Shown: in pieces, positions 45,678 through 59,573 of the stretch | Numbering within the stretch: the stretch's first letter is position 1 | Layout: each line of letters starts with the position of its first letter | Assembly: GCA_012861695.1 (NCBI GenBank) | Contig: JAAOOA010000272.1 | Location: forward strand, 1-64,000 | Reading direction: 5' to 3' | Source: Trematomus loennbergii | Taxonomy: Eukaryota > Chordata > Actinopteri > Perciformes > Nototheniidae | DNA: 64,000 nt | Made by a program: the position numbers and the translations under genes | The notes under the pieces: model-generated | The model's database searches: none | Seen by the model: only the letters and a program-made list of their open reading frames with translations | Told to the model about the DNA's origin: nothing

Positions 45678-46733
45678 TAGGGGTGTTGAAATTAACCGTT
45701 TCTGCGATGCGGACGTGGACGATTCTGCATCGATGCAGTGACAGAACATAACGATTATAGCGTAGTAACGTTGCTTCCTGATTTTAGGGCCGCAGCTTTA
45801 CAATAACGTTTTTTTTTCTGTCACTTGAATATCAAATTGGTCGATGACGCAGAGATCAGGGAACAGACGTGACAACGGCACATCGACTCCAAACACGGAG
45901 CAGTCGGCTTTATCCACCAACACAAGAACACCAGTCCAGAACCAACAGCAGAAGGACCCGCTCTGAATCGGACCGTGTCGCTGCGGCTCAGACACAAGGG
46001 ATTTATGTTTTAAAAAAATACTCGCGTTACAATCATGTCAGGTTTTTGTGGATTTAGTTAAGTCTTGGATTGCAGAGTATGAATGTCCTCTTGCTATTTT
46101 CAGACGATATATATAAGTGTGTAAGTTTGTGAAGGCAGGAGGAAAAAGCTTCCGCGATCACCGTCTCCTCTCGTTCCTCCAAACCCCGGACAGGCTGATA
46201 GTGACCTGATAGAAACGTTATTATTCACTTAATCACTGATTGAGATGATGAAGCTAACTTAATCTCCTACAATCATGGGATGTATGTAACAGTAAACAGA
46301 GAATGTAAGTGTGCACCCACATGCTGTATTTTTGTTTTGATATGCTGTTGTAAATACTCCTGTTGTCTGCTGTGTTCAGACTCAATGTCTGTGTGTGATG
46401 CCACAGGACATTCAGTGTCCTTTTTTAAACAGAAGACCGTGTTGAAAGCTGCAGCTAGACGGCAGAAGCATTCGTTTTTGAGGATGAACAATTTCACACA
46501 CAGATATAGGGATGCTAGACCTATACAATTGATTTACTTTGGTTTATAAATTAATGCCAATACATTTATGTTATTGATTTCTGAAGCACTTTCTAAATAA
46601 TAATATTACTACATGTATTCATTGATGAAAAAGAAGCCATGTGCAGTAATATAGAAAATTGAGGATGCAACGCATTGGTATGAATCGAATAATCTTAATC
46701 GAATCGTGAGACCAGTGAAGATGCACAGCCCTA
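45678..46733. mobile_element. hAT-like element in E2/E1 intron (U3)
   Basis: U3 copy of the ancestral insertion described at 8617-9675, with the same ends and flanks. Confidence 0.72.
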
Positions 46734-46799
46734 CTAAATACTGATATGAAAATGAGCAGAATGGGGCCTCTTCAGAACTGAATAATGTTGTGTTTTAAG

Positions 46800-47621
46800 T
46801 AGGGCTGTCAAGTTCACGCGTTAATAACACCACTAATTATTTTAACGTGCGATTAACGCATGTGTATTTGTCCTCGGCCCGCCCCGTAGTTTCAGAGCCC
46901 AAAGGCTTGACGTTGTTGTTGTTGTTGTTGTTAGTTGGATGGTGGGAGATTCTAGCGAGAGATATGGATACAAAAAAGGTGTTTTAAACAGCAAGCCAAG
47001 CACCCAGCTGATGCAGACAGCCCCGCTCCTGCCGCTCGCTTTGCCGGGGAGACGCCTGGACAACAACAGCGATAGCTAAATGGGTGGCTACAGCTTAACA
47101 TTGTGGAGGACGAGGGGCTGCGTGAGATCATTCGGATCGCATCCAACGTGTCGACTGCACATCACAGCGCATTATTTGACCCTAGGTGGGAACTTCAGTC
47201 TCATGCTTTGACTGTTATGAAGACAGAGGAGCGGCATTTCGCTGACAACTGTAAACAGGCTTGTTTGTTTGAGCAACTGGCTCAGTGCAGAGAAGACAGG
47301 GTTGTGGTGTGTGTGTGTGTGAGTGAGAGAGTGAGAGAGTGAGAGTGAGAGTGAGAGTGAGTGAGAGTGAGAGAGAGAGAGAGAGAGATTCCAGGTTGTT
47401 GTTGAGAATATTCAGGAGAATATTTGTCATTGTTCCAATGATAAAAAACATTTGCATAAAGCATATTTGTCCACTCATATGTTGATAAGAGTATTAAAAA
47501 CTTGAAAAATATTCCTCTAAGGTACATTTAGAACAGATAAAACATTTGCGATTAATCGCGATTAACTATGGACATCATGCGATTAATCGCGATTAAATAT
47601 TTTAATCGACTGACAGCCCTA
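46800..47621 (+). mobile_element. Non-autonomous hAT element with transposase remnant (U3)
   Basis: U3 copy of the 28160-28967 insertion, at the same site with the same gttttaag duplication. The GT/GA microsatellite (about 47303-47389) has a different repeat composition from U2. Confidence 0.88.
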
Positions 47622-49171
47622 GTTTTAAGTGTGTAATTTTACCCTGTGTAAAGTGACCCTTAAATGCGCGTTATAAATCAAATGTATTATTATCATTATT
47701 ATTATATTCTTACCGCATGGCACCATGAAGGATTGTCCAGGGTTGAAGCGGGATTCCCGCCGTTGATGGTCACACTCACAGAGCTTGTTAATAAGTTAAA
47801 AACCTTTATAAAAAAAACAATGACAGAAATGATTAGTATTAAGACACTAGAGAGGACAGTGAGTATAACGCAGAGATGTGGGAGGGTACTGACGTTGGCG
47901 GCGCTGTGGTCCACCAGCAGAGGTTTCTTCATGAAGGAGCCCAGCAGCATCTTCCCGTTGCAGAATGATCCGCTGCTAACGTCCATCGTGAAGCCGATCG
48001 CCCGGCCCTGATAGCAGAACCACTCGAACTGATCCGGAAGATCTCAGTACTCTCTACTACAAACAGAACAGAAAATGTATTTAAAGACCAAGAACGACTG
48101 CAGGAGAGGGGAGCGTGCTTTGAGATCAGCTGCTGGGCTCTCAGAAGAGGGGGAGGAAAAGAGAGGCTCCGTTTTTTATTCTTATATGATTATTCGAGTC
48201 GTTATTCATTTGTTTTAAAGCTCACTAAATAACAAAGAAGACCTCTGACCTGCACTTTTCTAATTTTGTCCGGAAGATTTCAACTTTAACGGACATGTTG
48301 ACCGGCGAAAAAAAAATCTAACTGAAAACTCTGCCGCACGGTCCCCTCGTCCCTTGCAAGAGGCGGAGAGGTGGGTGTTGGGCCGTTTGCAGGTGGAGCG
48401 TTGCCCATGTAGGCGGAGCGTCACCGCCCACTATTCCGGCTGACGTCAGCAGTGTATCCGCTCGGTGTAGCCCCGTTTTTAAAAGATTTGGGTACGGAGG
48501 AAAAGAGAGAGGGTTTTATTTTCTGACGCTGCGTGAGTTCCCCGACGCACCGGGGACACATATTTATGTATAAAAGACATCACAAAGTGCATTTGCATGA
48601 TAGGTCCCCTTTAAGGGAGATAACGGCTGCTCAAGGTTGGCATCTGCGTCAGAGGGCAAAAGGTAAACATGTATACAGAATTATTCCCTGACATATATAT
48701 ATATTTCCTCACCTTTGACAGGCAGCGCCAGAGGTTCCTGAACCACTCGGCCAGTTGGCTTTGTCCTTGGTCAGCAGGGTCATCGGTTTGAGCGGAGGAG
48801 CGCACAGATCTGACAGAGAGAGAGCCACCTGCACTGTGGAATTCGGCAAAACTGGAACAAAGGAAAGAAGATACCATTATATAAAATGAAAGAGGGATGG
48901 GTAACGACTAAACCAGCAGATGGAGCTGTTTCTACTGGTAGCATCAGATACATATTGACGCTATATTTGATTATTTAATGAATACTGTGGTGGATATTTT
49001 GAATTATGGTTCTCTTTGTCCAGTGTCGAAGCCTGATATGGGAAATGTATCACTATCAGCGTTTCCGCCAGGGGGGCGTCTTGCCGTCATTTGACAAAAA
49101 AATTATAATTCGAGAGAAGATCGAGAGTTTTTATCGCTTGAAATGACGAAAAGGAAAAAGGACAAGGACAT

Positions 49172-49744
49172 TAGGGCTGAACAATTAATCGATTTTAAAT
49201 CGAAATCGCGATTTGAAATGATGCAATTATTTAATTTTTTTGTTTGTTCTTCTTGTGTGTCAGTCACCACACCAATCAGAAGTGCTGTGCTCCACATGTA
49301 CCAGTCATTGTTAACCAATCAGAAGTGGCCCATGATAGTAGGTGATAGACAGAGATCTCCAATCACCTGCCAAGTATTTTTGAAATACTTTTCCAAATGG
49401 CTTCCAATGGAGCTTTGCTAGATGGTTTGGTGAAGCAAAGCCTCGAGTCAGGTTAGTAATGCTCCATCACATGTTTCAATCTATTACAGGGTGGATCTTA
49501 AACTGAAGCTTGACTTTAAAGCAACCCAACGGAGGTTTCATGTAAGTTTAGTTCTTTCACTCGTAGCTCGGGCTGCGGGGGTGCTAGAGACGGGAGCACG
49601 TTGATACGACCTTCCTAGCCGGAGATCCGGCCGCATTTTACAATAAACGTCCGTTGGGTCGCATAAAACAAATATCGCAAATCGAATCACAATATCTGTC
49701 AGAAAAATCGCAATTACATTATTTCCCCAAATCGTGCAGCCCTA
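49172..49744. mobile_element. hAT MITE (U3)
   Basis: U3 copy of 30498-31071, flanked by aaggacat. Downstream the site hit by the U2-only element is uninterrupted (agatagtatctataagg at about 50013). Confidence 0.88.
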
Positions 49745-50849
49745 AAGGACATCCCTCTGTTGGAGGGGCAAAGGAGTCTGGTGGGATTCTTTTCGCCGCC
49801 AGCAAAGCGTGTTCCCGTGACGGAAAGTGTACTGCCGGCAAGCCTTGACGGGGGGCTAGTGGAGCACGCGCGTGAACTGCGAGCGCCTCGCAGCGGCTCT
49901 CCGTGATAAACTGTGGTAACATGAAGAGCCGTTTAGGAGCCGAAAGAGCCGGCACTTCGTGACTCGTCAAACTAAAAAAGTGCCAGAATTCCCATCACTA
50001 ATACGTAAAGAGATAGTATCTATAAGGGACGGCTCAATTCAAAATTCAAGTCACGTGACACAACGTGATGTCACACCGCCTCGCTCTCGGGGTGGACGCC
50101 CTCTCAGCCCCGGTCTGGCGGAAACACTGATCACTATTCTTGCTGTTTTTATTCCAGATTTATCAAAGTGTGATTATTATTAATTCCTTAATACCAATAG
50201 TCGTGGTTCCCCATCATAAACCTGACAACATTTTCAAAGAGATAAGGGTTGGTGACATTGTGTGGGGAAAGAAACTTAGGTTAGGTAAATATAAGAACAT
50301 TTGGTATACATTAAAGTATATTGTAAATTGTTAAATGTTTAAAAACATACTCAAGCTGTCGTCCTCGTACTGCTCCAGAACAATCATGGAGGACGGCCCA
50401 CTTCTCAAGAGCCTCGACCTGTGGGAAAATAGTGGGAAATATAAACGTATATCGACAGTAAGAGGGAGATATTAAGAGAGACTCAGACTCGTCCTCACCG
50501 ATCCACTGAATGACGCTGTGGCCCCTCATCCTGGGGGCTGCTGTGGTGTATGAGGTCGTTAGGAGTACTGTGTACAGATAGAGAGATATAAAGATGGTTA
50601 TATATCACAAGTGTTGTGATAGAATTCAAATCAAGACGAAAAAATGTATTAGCAGAATAACCTAACTAACCAAAACATGGGAATACCTAGCTGCGTTTTT
50701 TTTTGTCTTCTAATGTTTAGGTTTTTTTTTGTATCTTTATCCGGTCATTGTGTCTTTGGATTAACTTAAAAACAGATAAAAAGATATTTCATTATATGAC
50801 AATAATAATAACAATAATGATAATAATTTTAAATGCTATAACAATTATA

Positions 50850-51860
50850 ATGAGAAATGAAGCTTAGCGCAAGTTCAACCAGGAAGACCGTCTTTACTCA
50901 TTCATTTACTATTTCCATGTAACTACTCTCTCTCCTCTCAATAAGTGATCGGGGCGTCACTCTCCATCTTAACCAATCACTTCGCTCTATTCTCACAAGC
51001 CTATCATAGCGCTCCGCTAAACCTTTAAAATCTGCTCTCCCCCCTCTGACAGCTGTCATTTCAGGTGACTCTACGCAACCCTCCTCCCCCCCTTTTCACC
51101 TCCTGTCCCTTTGAATCCAGGGTCAAGCTAAGCCCCTCCCCTTCAGACCGACCCCAACCATCCATTCACCACCACCAGGGTCAAGCTAAGCCCCTCCCCT
51201 TCAGACCGAACCCAACCATCCATTCACCATCACCAGGGTCAAGCTAAGCCCCTCCCCTTCAGACCGACCCCAACCATCCATTCACCACCACCAGGGTCAA
51301 GCTAAGCCACTCCCCTTCAGACCGACCCAACTATCCATTCACCACCACCAGGGTCAAGCTAAGCCCCTCCCCTTCAGACCGACCCCAACTATCCATTCAC
51401 CACCACCAGGGTCAAGCTAAGCCCCTCCCCTTCAGACCGAACCCAACCATCCATTCACCACCACAGGGTCAAGCTAAGCCACTCCCCTTCAGACCGAACC
51501 CAACCATCCATTCACCACCACCAGGGTCAAGCTAAGCCCCTCCCCTTCAGACCGAACCCAACCATCCATTCACCACCACCAGGGTCAAGCTAAGCCACTC
51601 CCCTTCAGACCGAACCCAACCATCCATTCACCACCACCAGGGTCAAGCTAAGCCCCTCCCCTTCAGACCGAACCCAACCATCCATCACCACCACCAGGGT
51701 CTAGACCCCGGGGGTTTCATCGGATCGGGTCTCCCCTCCCGATTGATACTCCTGCACAACGGGGGCTAATCGCCAAAACTCCATTACATTCATTGTGTAT
51801 TCCTGGCAATAAATATGTATTCTATCAAACCGTCTCTCCTGATTGAATATCATTATTATC
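50850..51860. repeat. Block with 58-bp minisatellite (U3)
   Basis: About ten units from roughly 51119 to 51700 have the same 58-bp period as in U2 but a different order of variant units, including taagccactcc variants not seen in U2. The array has therefore turned over since the U2/U3 duplication. Confidence 0.85.
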
Positions 51861-52921
51861 AGTTTACATAAAAATAGGATGAGAAATGAAACCGTCTTGT
51901 TATCTGAACATGGACTTGTAGGAATTTATTTATTTGTTTTACTTTATTATTTAATTTTCACCCTGTAAAGGGGTGTATGTATGTATATGTGTACATATGT
52001 ATGTGTATGTGTATGTATATATAGAATTTAGTTTATCGGTGTGAGTATTTCATTACGGAATTATCTTTTTTACTTAACCTTAACGGGAGGGCTACCTCTG
52101 TGTAAACTCTGCCTTTCTGCCCTCCGCTTCTACTCATTGTTTGTTTTTCTAGATGTATAAACTGTCTAAATTGTTGAAATAGTAAAATAAATAATAAAAT
52201 ATATATATATTTTGTGTGTTCTGACAAATATATCCTGCTATATACCTGAACACGGGACAGTCAGCGGGAGGGATTTCCTCCACAGGACGCTCCGGCACTA
52301 TCCGTCTCCGCAGAGGTCTCTTCATCCGACCTCTGCCCACACTCGGGGGCTCTTTTGAAGAGAACATGTCTTCAGAGGCGGCCCGAGATCTCTTCAGCGG
52401 AGACTGTGGGTTTAGGAGCGGCACGGAGGAACTCTCTTTGGGAGGTGGAGGAGATCTGATGCGTTTCTTCCTTTCTTTCCGAGGTTTGGGCTTCTGCTGC
52501 TGAGGGGAGACGCTCTCCACGTCCTGCACCGTCCACCAGCTCCCGGGGGCTCTCCTGCCCCGCCTTACTGCGCTGAGAGGCTCCTTCCTTTGAGGCTCCT
52601 TCCTTTGAGGCTCCTTCCTTTGAGGCACTTCCTTCTTACTGGAGACATGATGGTATACTTTTTGAAACGGCTTTCCCCTGTTGAAGGCAAAGCAAGTTTA
52701 TTTATATAGCATATAGCTTTTTAGCAGACATAGTTTTCTATGACTTCACTTTCTTTCTACTTTCTTGTTTAACTTATCCTTTAGTTATTTCAAGTGTTTC
52801 ATGCTAAACGAACCCCCCTTTGGAACATTAGAATCTGACCCCATGGTACCTTTTAGTAAAAAGAGTTCAAATACATGTTGCTTTTACTTCAATGCGACCT
52901 TAACTGCTGGATTTGTACTTG

Positions 52922-53448
52922 CAGGGTATAAGCAGGAATCCTGAAGTTAAATGTAAAACCTTTTAAGACCTTTTTTAAGACCCTTTCCATATATTTTAAG
53001 ACCTCATCGCCACTTTGAGTTTTAACCGGTTACCTTGGCGACACACTTTACCTCACATTTACTATATACAGTATTGATTGTCCTTCCTCCTTATCTTCCA
53101 ACCATTTGGACGCAGACTTGCATTTCCCCATAACGATGTTGCTTAGCAACCGGCGTAAACGGAGCTTCGCGCGCGATCAAGCAGTGAGCGTGCGATGTCC
53201 TGTTCAGATGACGTCAAATCCAACGGGATGCCATAAATAAACTACACAGAATCACACTACACACCTACGCAATGATTACATTCAGGCACACTGTAGAATA
53301 CAACCTCTTTGGACAATTTATATACTTATTGAAAACAAGCTACAAAATGTAACACCTTGGAAAATGCCGTTTAATACTTTTTAATAGCCTTTTTCGCTAA
53401 ATTGATTGATCAACTTTTAATACTTTTTAAGACCCCGCGGATACCCTG
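52922..53448. mobile_element. cagggtat-ended DNA element (U3)
   Basis: U3 copy of 35541-36059, with matching ends and acttg flanks. Confidence 0.82.
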
Positions 53449-54476
53449 ACTTGTAACAGATGCCTATTATCACATGACGGACGATTTGAACGCTGTGGGG
53501 AGAGAGCTAATAGCTAATATTTCGTTTACTTAGTTTGTTTTCTTTTCCACTTTCTCCGTGTATTGTTTTCCTGCTGTCTCTGTGGAATAGTTTAATTATG
53601 GACTTTTAAAACCGAACTAGTACCGGACTACTTTTCTGTAAGTAAAGGAACCCAGTTCTTCCTCCACTCACCTGAGTTGTTGCTGAGCTCTCTGAGTGAG
53701 AACACCAACGGGCTGGAGTGAACATCCTCCTCTCCCTCCTCCTGCTGCTCCTCAAAAGGCTCTCCGTGTGAGAACACCAACGGGCTGGACTGAACATCCT
53801 CCTCCCTCCTCCTGCTGCTCCTCAAAAGGCTCTCCGTGTGAGAACACCAACGGGCTGGACTGAACATCCTCCTCTCCCTCCTCCTGCTGCTCCTCAAAAG
53901 GCTCTGCTTCAGTCGTATGACTCTCTCCCCCTGAGTTTCTCCTCCTCTATTCTGTTTCTTTTCTTTACCTTTATTTGTCTCTGACTTGTTGGTGCAGCAG
54001 GCTGTGTCGGATTTATGTTCTTCAACACTTTGTCCTTTACAGGTGAAGCTCCACAGGGCTCCTGGTTGGGCATCTTGTACTTCTTAATAGTCAGCTGAAC
54101 ATATTTGTCCTTTTTAGTCCCAACAGCTGCTGCTGATGCTGCGCTTGGCTCTGTGTTTGCCGTGTTGCCCCTTCACTGGCGGCTGGTTGCATTTACCTGT
54201 CGTTTCTTCTGGGCTCGGATTCATCCACCACTCTCCAGGCGGCCTCTCCTCCTCTTGCCAGAATCAAACGGTCGTCAGGTGAACTCCCTTCAGACACCAC
54301 GGGTAGTTTGATATTTTTATCCCTTTTATCATCTGCTGAATCCTCTCGTGTTTGTGCTTCGGGATTCATCATTTCTTTGTCTGTGCGAAATAAAAGAAAA
54401 GCATTTAAAAGGATGTCTAAATGTTCTATAGGTCCTAGGGTCGACCTATTCTTAAAAGGACGGATCCCTATAAGCT

Positions 54477-54650
54477 TACATGTTACTCGTTAGACGCTTT
54501 TATCCAAAGCGACTTACATACTCGATGCTGTGGACAATCCCACAGGAGCAATTTGGGGTGAAGTGTCTCAGGGACACAACGACATGCTGACTGCAGGGGT
54601 TTGAACCTGTGCCCCCCTGATCCCTAGTCCACTGCGCCACAGCCTCCCGC
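54477..54650 (-). mobile_element. tRNA-derived SINE with shortened head (U3)
   Basis: Same locus as 37117-37313, but about 17 bases between the A- and B-box regions (ccaacaccagcgcactag in U2) are reduced. Box-B-like ggttcaaaccc is kept in part. Confidence 0.7.
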
Positions 54651-54896
54651 ATCTATCTTGCATTTTTTACTTGTTATTTTTCTAATTTGTTAATTAAGGG
54701 TGACGTACAACATCTGTTCAGGGATGTTCATTCCCTCACAAAAGAACAATCACTAAAGTATAAAACACGGATAATATCTGTCAGTAGTTTCCACCCGTCT
54801 CAATCACAAATATTGAATTGTCTGTCTAAATGTGGGGGGTACATTAGCAGCACAAACATTAACTAACATTTAACCAAGTAGCAGAAGGATTAAAAA

Positions 54897-55935
54897 GCCA
54901 CCTTTTCACACCAAGTACTTTGCCGTACTTAGTTCCCGGAACTAAAGAGCAGATCGCGTTCACACCGGAATAAGTCCCTGAGGGAAGATTACGCAAATGA
55001 AACCAAGCCCCAGGAAGTGCGCCGGACTCTGATGAAAATATTCGTTGTGTCCAAACGGCGGTACTACAATTTCCGTATCAGTCCGTGACGTCATTGGGCC
55101 CAGAAAGACTTTTCCCCATTGACTAACATTGGGAAAGAAACGTCTGTAAATCAGCGGATAATTTTTTTAACTAAATAAACTACCCAGTATGAACTATTTT
55201 ATAGCCCTTATTAGAATCATTCGGTCCTTAAAGTTGTAAAATGCACTAAAAGCAGAATCTAGATTTATTTCTGTCTCCATTCATTCTACTGAGCCGAGAG
55301 TGGGAGCTCGGGGGCGGGGCTTAAGGGCGCATGCTCTGTGAGCGCACATACGGGTTCTTCTGCTCTGAAAGCTAGGCATGATGGGTAATCTGTGATGTTT
55401 CGCTCTCTCAAAAGTTGGGCCATTTTGTCCTCATGCGCCAATGAGCAGCTCTCATGGGAAAGAACGAGACCCCGCCTCCCACGCTGCAACTTCACGGCGT
55501 ATACTGCCACCCGAAGTCCCCGGCCGGAAGTCCCCGGAGTTGGGGCCTGGCTTCAGTAGAAGCTGCTGGGACTCCCAGCAGCTTCTACTGAAGCCTTCCG
55601 AGTAAATCGCCAGAACGCCGACACCTCCTCATCTCCACCGCTCCCATGTTTTCTTTTGTGTTGCCATAAGTTAGTCTCTCTGCGTTTGTGCGCGGGGCTA
55701 ATGCTAATGCTAATAATGCTAATGCCAGCGGCTTCCGAGTTTTACGGGGCGTGGTTTGCAATCCGCCCAGCCAATCAGAAATTGGAACTCTTTTCTCCCC
55801 AGGATAGTCCCACCCTCTAGCAGGGACTGAAAAGGGGGGAAAAGTTCTCATGAACTAAGTTCTCTTTTTGGTGTGAACGCAAAATCCCAGGAACTATCGG
55901 AACTAAAAGGGAAAAGTACTCGGTGTGAAAGCGCT
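54897..55935. mobile_element. Non-autonomous DNA element in E9/E8 intron (U3)
   Basis: U3 copy of the element at 37561-38691. Part of the region around ttattatacatccatgaaat present in U2 is deleted here (about 55485). Confidence 0.6.
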
Positions 55936-58900
55936 TCAACACGTATGAAGAGATTTTAGGAGTTGTTTACCTGAAAGAGCCCCCAGGTCTGTAGCCCCCA
56001 CTTCCTCGCTGCTCGGACCTTGTTTCTTTGAAGCCTCGTCCGTTTCTCCATCAGATCCCTGCGGCACTTTTTTGCCCCTCTTCATCGGCTTAGCTCTGCT
56101 CGTCTTGGCATCTTTTAAAGTCTTTGAGTTAAGAGCTTTCTTATCTATTCTCACAGCGGGTTCATCTTCCCGTGTTTCCTTGCTTGTTTTCGGCGGCTCC
56201 TCTTCCTCGTCGCTGTCTTCAGGCGGTACCTTCTTCAGTCGTTGTTTCTCTTGTTGTTTTGGCTTCTTCTCGTCTATCGAGTCCTCAGGAGGCTCCTCAG
56301 GACCGGGTAGTTCCACTTCCTCCTCAGCACGATCAGCCTCGGTCACCTCGTTCTTCTTTCTTTAGTTTTCTTCGTCTTCCGTTTGCCACTGGGCCCTCTT
56401 GGTTTTCTCTCCGTCTCTTCAGGTGAGCTTCCCTTCGTGCTTTTATCTGTCACGCTGCCTTTGTCGATGCTCGTCGTTCCACTCCGTTTCTGTTTCTTGG
56501 CAGTTTTACTCGGATGGAAAACCAAAAAGGATCAGCGTCGTCCTCCAGAATCAGGAATTCATCCTCTGGTTCAGGAGGAGGAGTGGGTACTTTCACGGGG
56601 ATGCAAACTTCCTCGTACTAAAATAAGGATTATTTAATATTACATTTCAATGAATATGTAGAGCCATTACTTGGTAAATATATATAGTGGTTTTGCAAAC
56701 TCACCATGCAGGTTTGGACAGTGTGCGTTCTCTGAGCTTCTGAATAAAAGCCACAATGTTTTTTTGCACGCAGGCGGGCTCCACTAACGGCTGCGGGAAC
56801 AGTTTCAATGGTTTTCTCAGGAGCTGCGAGTTCAGGCTCTCGTCCCACTGCTGCTGCGGGGGGGGCTACCATTTCTATCCTGGAGATAAACAACCAAAAT
56901 ATTCTTCAAATAACAAAATGAAGTTCTAAATTGGCACAATAGGCTTTATGCTAGATTATATAGATAAAATATTGTGTGTGATTTTGGAGAATTACATTAT
57001 TTAATAACATCTCTTGAGTTGCACATGTATGACTAACTAATGTTATTTTTTGTTAGCCATATTTATTTATACCGTATGTATATTCTATGACAATTCTTAA
57101 ATATTACATTACATATTTCGTTGTACCAACAGTATTGTTTAATCACCAAAACATAATAGTAACTACTCATCAAACACTCTTCACTTCCTACCTTGGTGTT
57201 TTTTTGGACCTCCACAACAGGTGTTTGAGGTTTCTGCGCTGGGTTTTTACTGAGAGTTTGAGTCTCTTTACTGCAGGAAAGAAGAGAATATACATCACAG
57301 GTAAATGAGTTAAAAGTGACAGTCATCTAAAAAAGGCAAACATCCACAAATGTAACTCAGTAGCACGCAATTAAAGGGCAGATATCATAACAAAATTGAC
57401 CATTGAGACGGCAATGTGACTCGTTTATCGGCCGCCGATCGATATCGTCCGATATTCACTCTCTGCCGATCGATCGGTGCTCTCTAAAATGCCGATCAGG
57501 AGAGCCGATCACATGACGTAAAATACATGACACTTTTCTCTGTGCGCGGCAAAACAAGCTCGCCAAAATGGCTTCACCGGTCTGGCAGTATTTTAAGGTG
57601 TCCGAAAATGACAGTAAAATAGCGGCATAGCCGTGGGAACATGTTTCAAATGGGGGGTGCTGTGGGGGGACCAATTTGCTGCCCTAGGCTTCAAATGTAT
57701 TTAGTATTGCATGAACATGTTTTAATTCCGGCGCAGACTGAAAACTCATCTCTTTCGACTCCACTTCGAGCGATAGAACTACTAACAAAGAATTTCTAAC
57801 AAAGCACTTTATACTAACAAAGGACTGGTTGAGTAGCACTTGAAATGGTTTGGCTCTATGAAACCTGATGTACTTATATGATTCTTTTCTTCAAGTTTGT
57901 ATCTTCCTGGTCGAATGCACTTGTAAGTCGCTTTGGATAAAAGCGTCAGCTAAATGCAATGTAATGTAATGTAATTGGGGGTCATTTATATCTTATGTTA
58001 CCTAGTTAACATTTATTTATGCATGCAATATTTTTGGTTTACTGTCCATAGTATACATTGGAATGATTTCAAACCTGTTTTTATTTATCCTAATAATTAT
58101 AAAGGTGTGCCTTGGAAATATTTGTTTACATAAATTGTGATCAAACCGTTTGAGACCCACTGAGATAACTTAGACTAAAGTGAACTGTCTAAACCTCAGA
58201 GTCCTTTTCCTCACTGAGCCTCTCAGTCAGGACAGAACTCTCCCTCCACATTATTGTAGAAACAGCTTCATTTTTGCGGGATCTGTGAAGAACAGCTGCA
58301 CTACTGGTATGTTGTATGCCAGCAATTGAGGGTGGACACGTTTCCTACCACTTAAGTTTCAAATAATTGTGTTAATTACTTATTGTAAAGCATTTGAACA
58401 TTCTTTTGTGTCACATGTTCATTATTAAGTTGATGTATAACTGTATAGTATCTTAATTATTTAAAATATAATGTGACTAAAAATGGCAACCGTGTTTTCA
58501 GTTTTGGAAACCAAAAGCTGATGCCTGGTTGCCAACCTGGCAACCACTTTTAAAAGTTAGCGTTGAGCCCTGGAAGTGTTAATTTCGAACTATGACGAAC
58601 GAAATATGTTCGTCAACGACCTTTTTTTCCATGACTAAAAACGAGACGATGACGAGACGGCACCGACGGCAGTAAACAATAAACTGTACGAAATCAACAT
58701 GCAATATCGTTGACGAAAAGTGACGAGACGAAAATGTAGTTTACTATATAAAAAACTATGGCAAAATCTCTCTTTACTTTCGTTGACGAAAAATGAGGAA
58801 ACGAAATATTATCAAAGATAACGTTACATCTCTGATAGTCAGTTTTTCTCCCAGCAGTTCAATTTCCGGTGCTGCGGCTGGGCAGCAGCTGTGTGTCTGT

Positions 58901-59573
58901 GCTGCGCGCGGCGGTCGTTCTTATTATACATCGATGGCGGCGGTACATTTGAATTACACCGGGCCAGCCATAGATATATATATATAACAGATGACTCACC
59001 CGCGCTGCTGGCCAACGGAGCAGTAGGGCCTGGCCATGGATGTATAATAAGAGGGCCTGGCTCATTTCGTGGCGGCCATCTTGCCACAGGAAGCTCGCTC
59101 ATTCATAACATTATGTCGATGGTGCACTATTGAAATAACCATAGCTTGCTCAATTTTCAACCAATTTTCAAACGGTTTGGTTTGTTATAAACATCAAATA
59201 TGTAGTTATGATACTGCATACTTATAATTATGGACTTTTTTTTCAACATGTCTTGTTGTCTCCTGTATCATAGCCATGCTAATAACGTTTATAATAAACC
59301 AAACCGTTTGTAAATCAGTCAAGATTTCAGCGAGGTAAGAGTATTTGTGTGCAGATCACTCACCTTACAACAGCCGTAGCAGTAGTTGTTGACTGTGTCG
59401 AGATCAAGCCCCCAGGAAGTGCGCCGGACTCTGAGTAAAATATTCCTTGTGGCCAAACGGCGGTACTACACTTCCGTTAGGTTACATTCGGTCCTCAAAT
59501 TGTAAAATGTGCTATAAACGTTATTCTGAGAGTTATTTTCCTCGGCATTATGAACGCGCATCTAACCCACGGG

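Larger units (their letters stand above)
45408..57270 (-). pseudogene. cenpc: Centromere protein C, C-terminal half, copy U3
   Basis: Exons in gene order are E11 57192-57270, E10 56705-56879, E9 55971-56617, E8 53672-54380, E7 52246-52677, E6 50499-50567, E5 50351-50418, E4 48713-48851, E3 47894-48056, E2 47714-47803 and E1 45408-45489. It preserves the longest E9 (647 nt), with EPEDEFLILEDDAD, a WFSI/PSKTAKKQKR segment now split by a one-base loss, and a long acidic and basic linker. It also keeps five G before the E9 donor, which places E9 and E8 in phase. One-base deletions break E1, E2, E3, E7 and E9; E4 has two; E8 has lost two bases in its CENP-C motif. Whether these are biological or sequencing errors cannot be told here. 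Confidence 0.75.
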
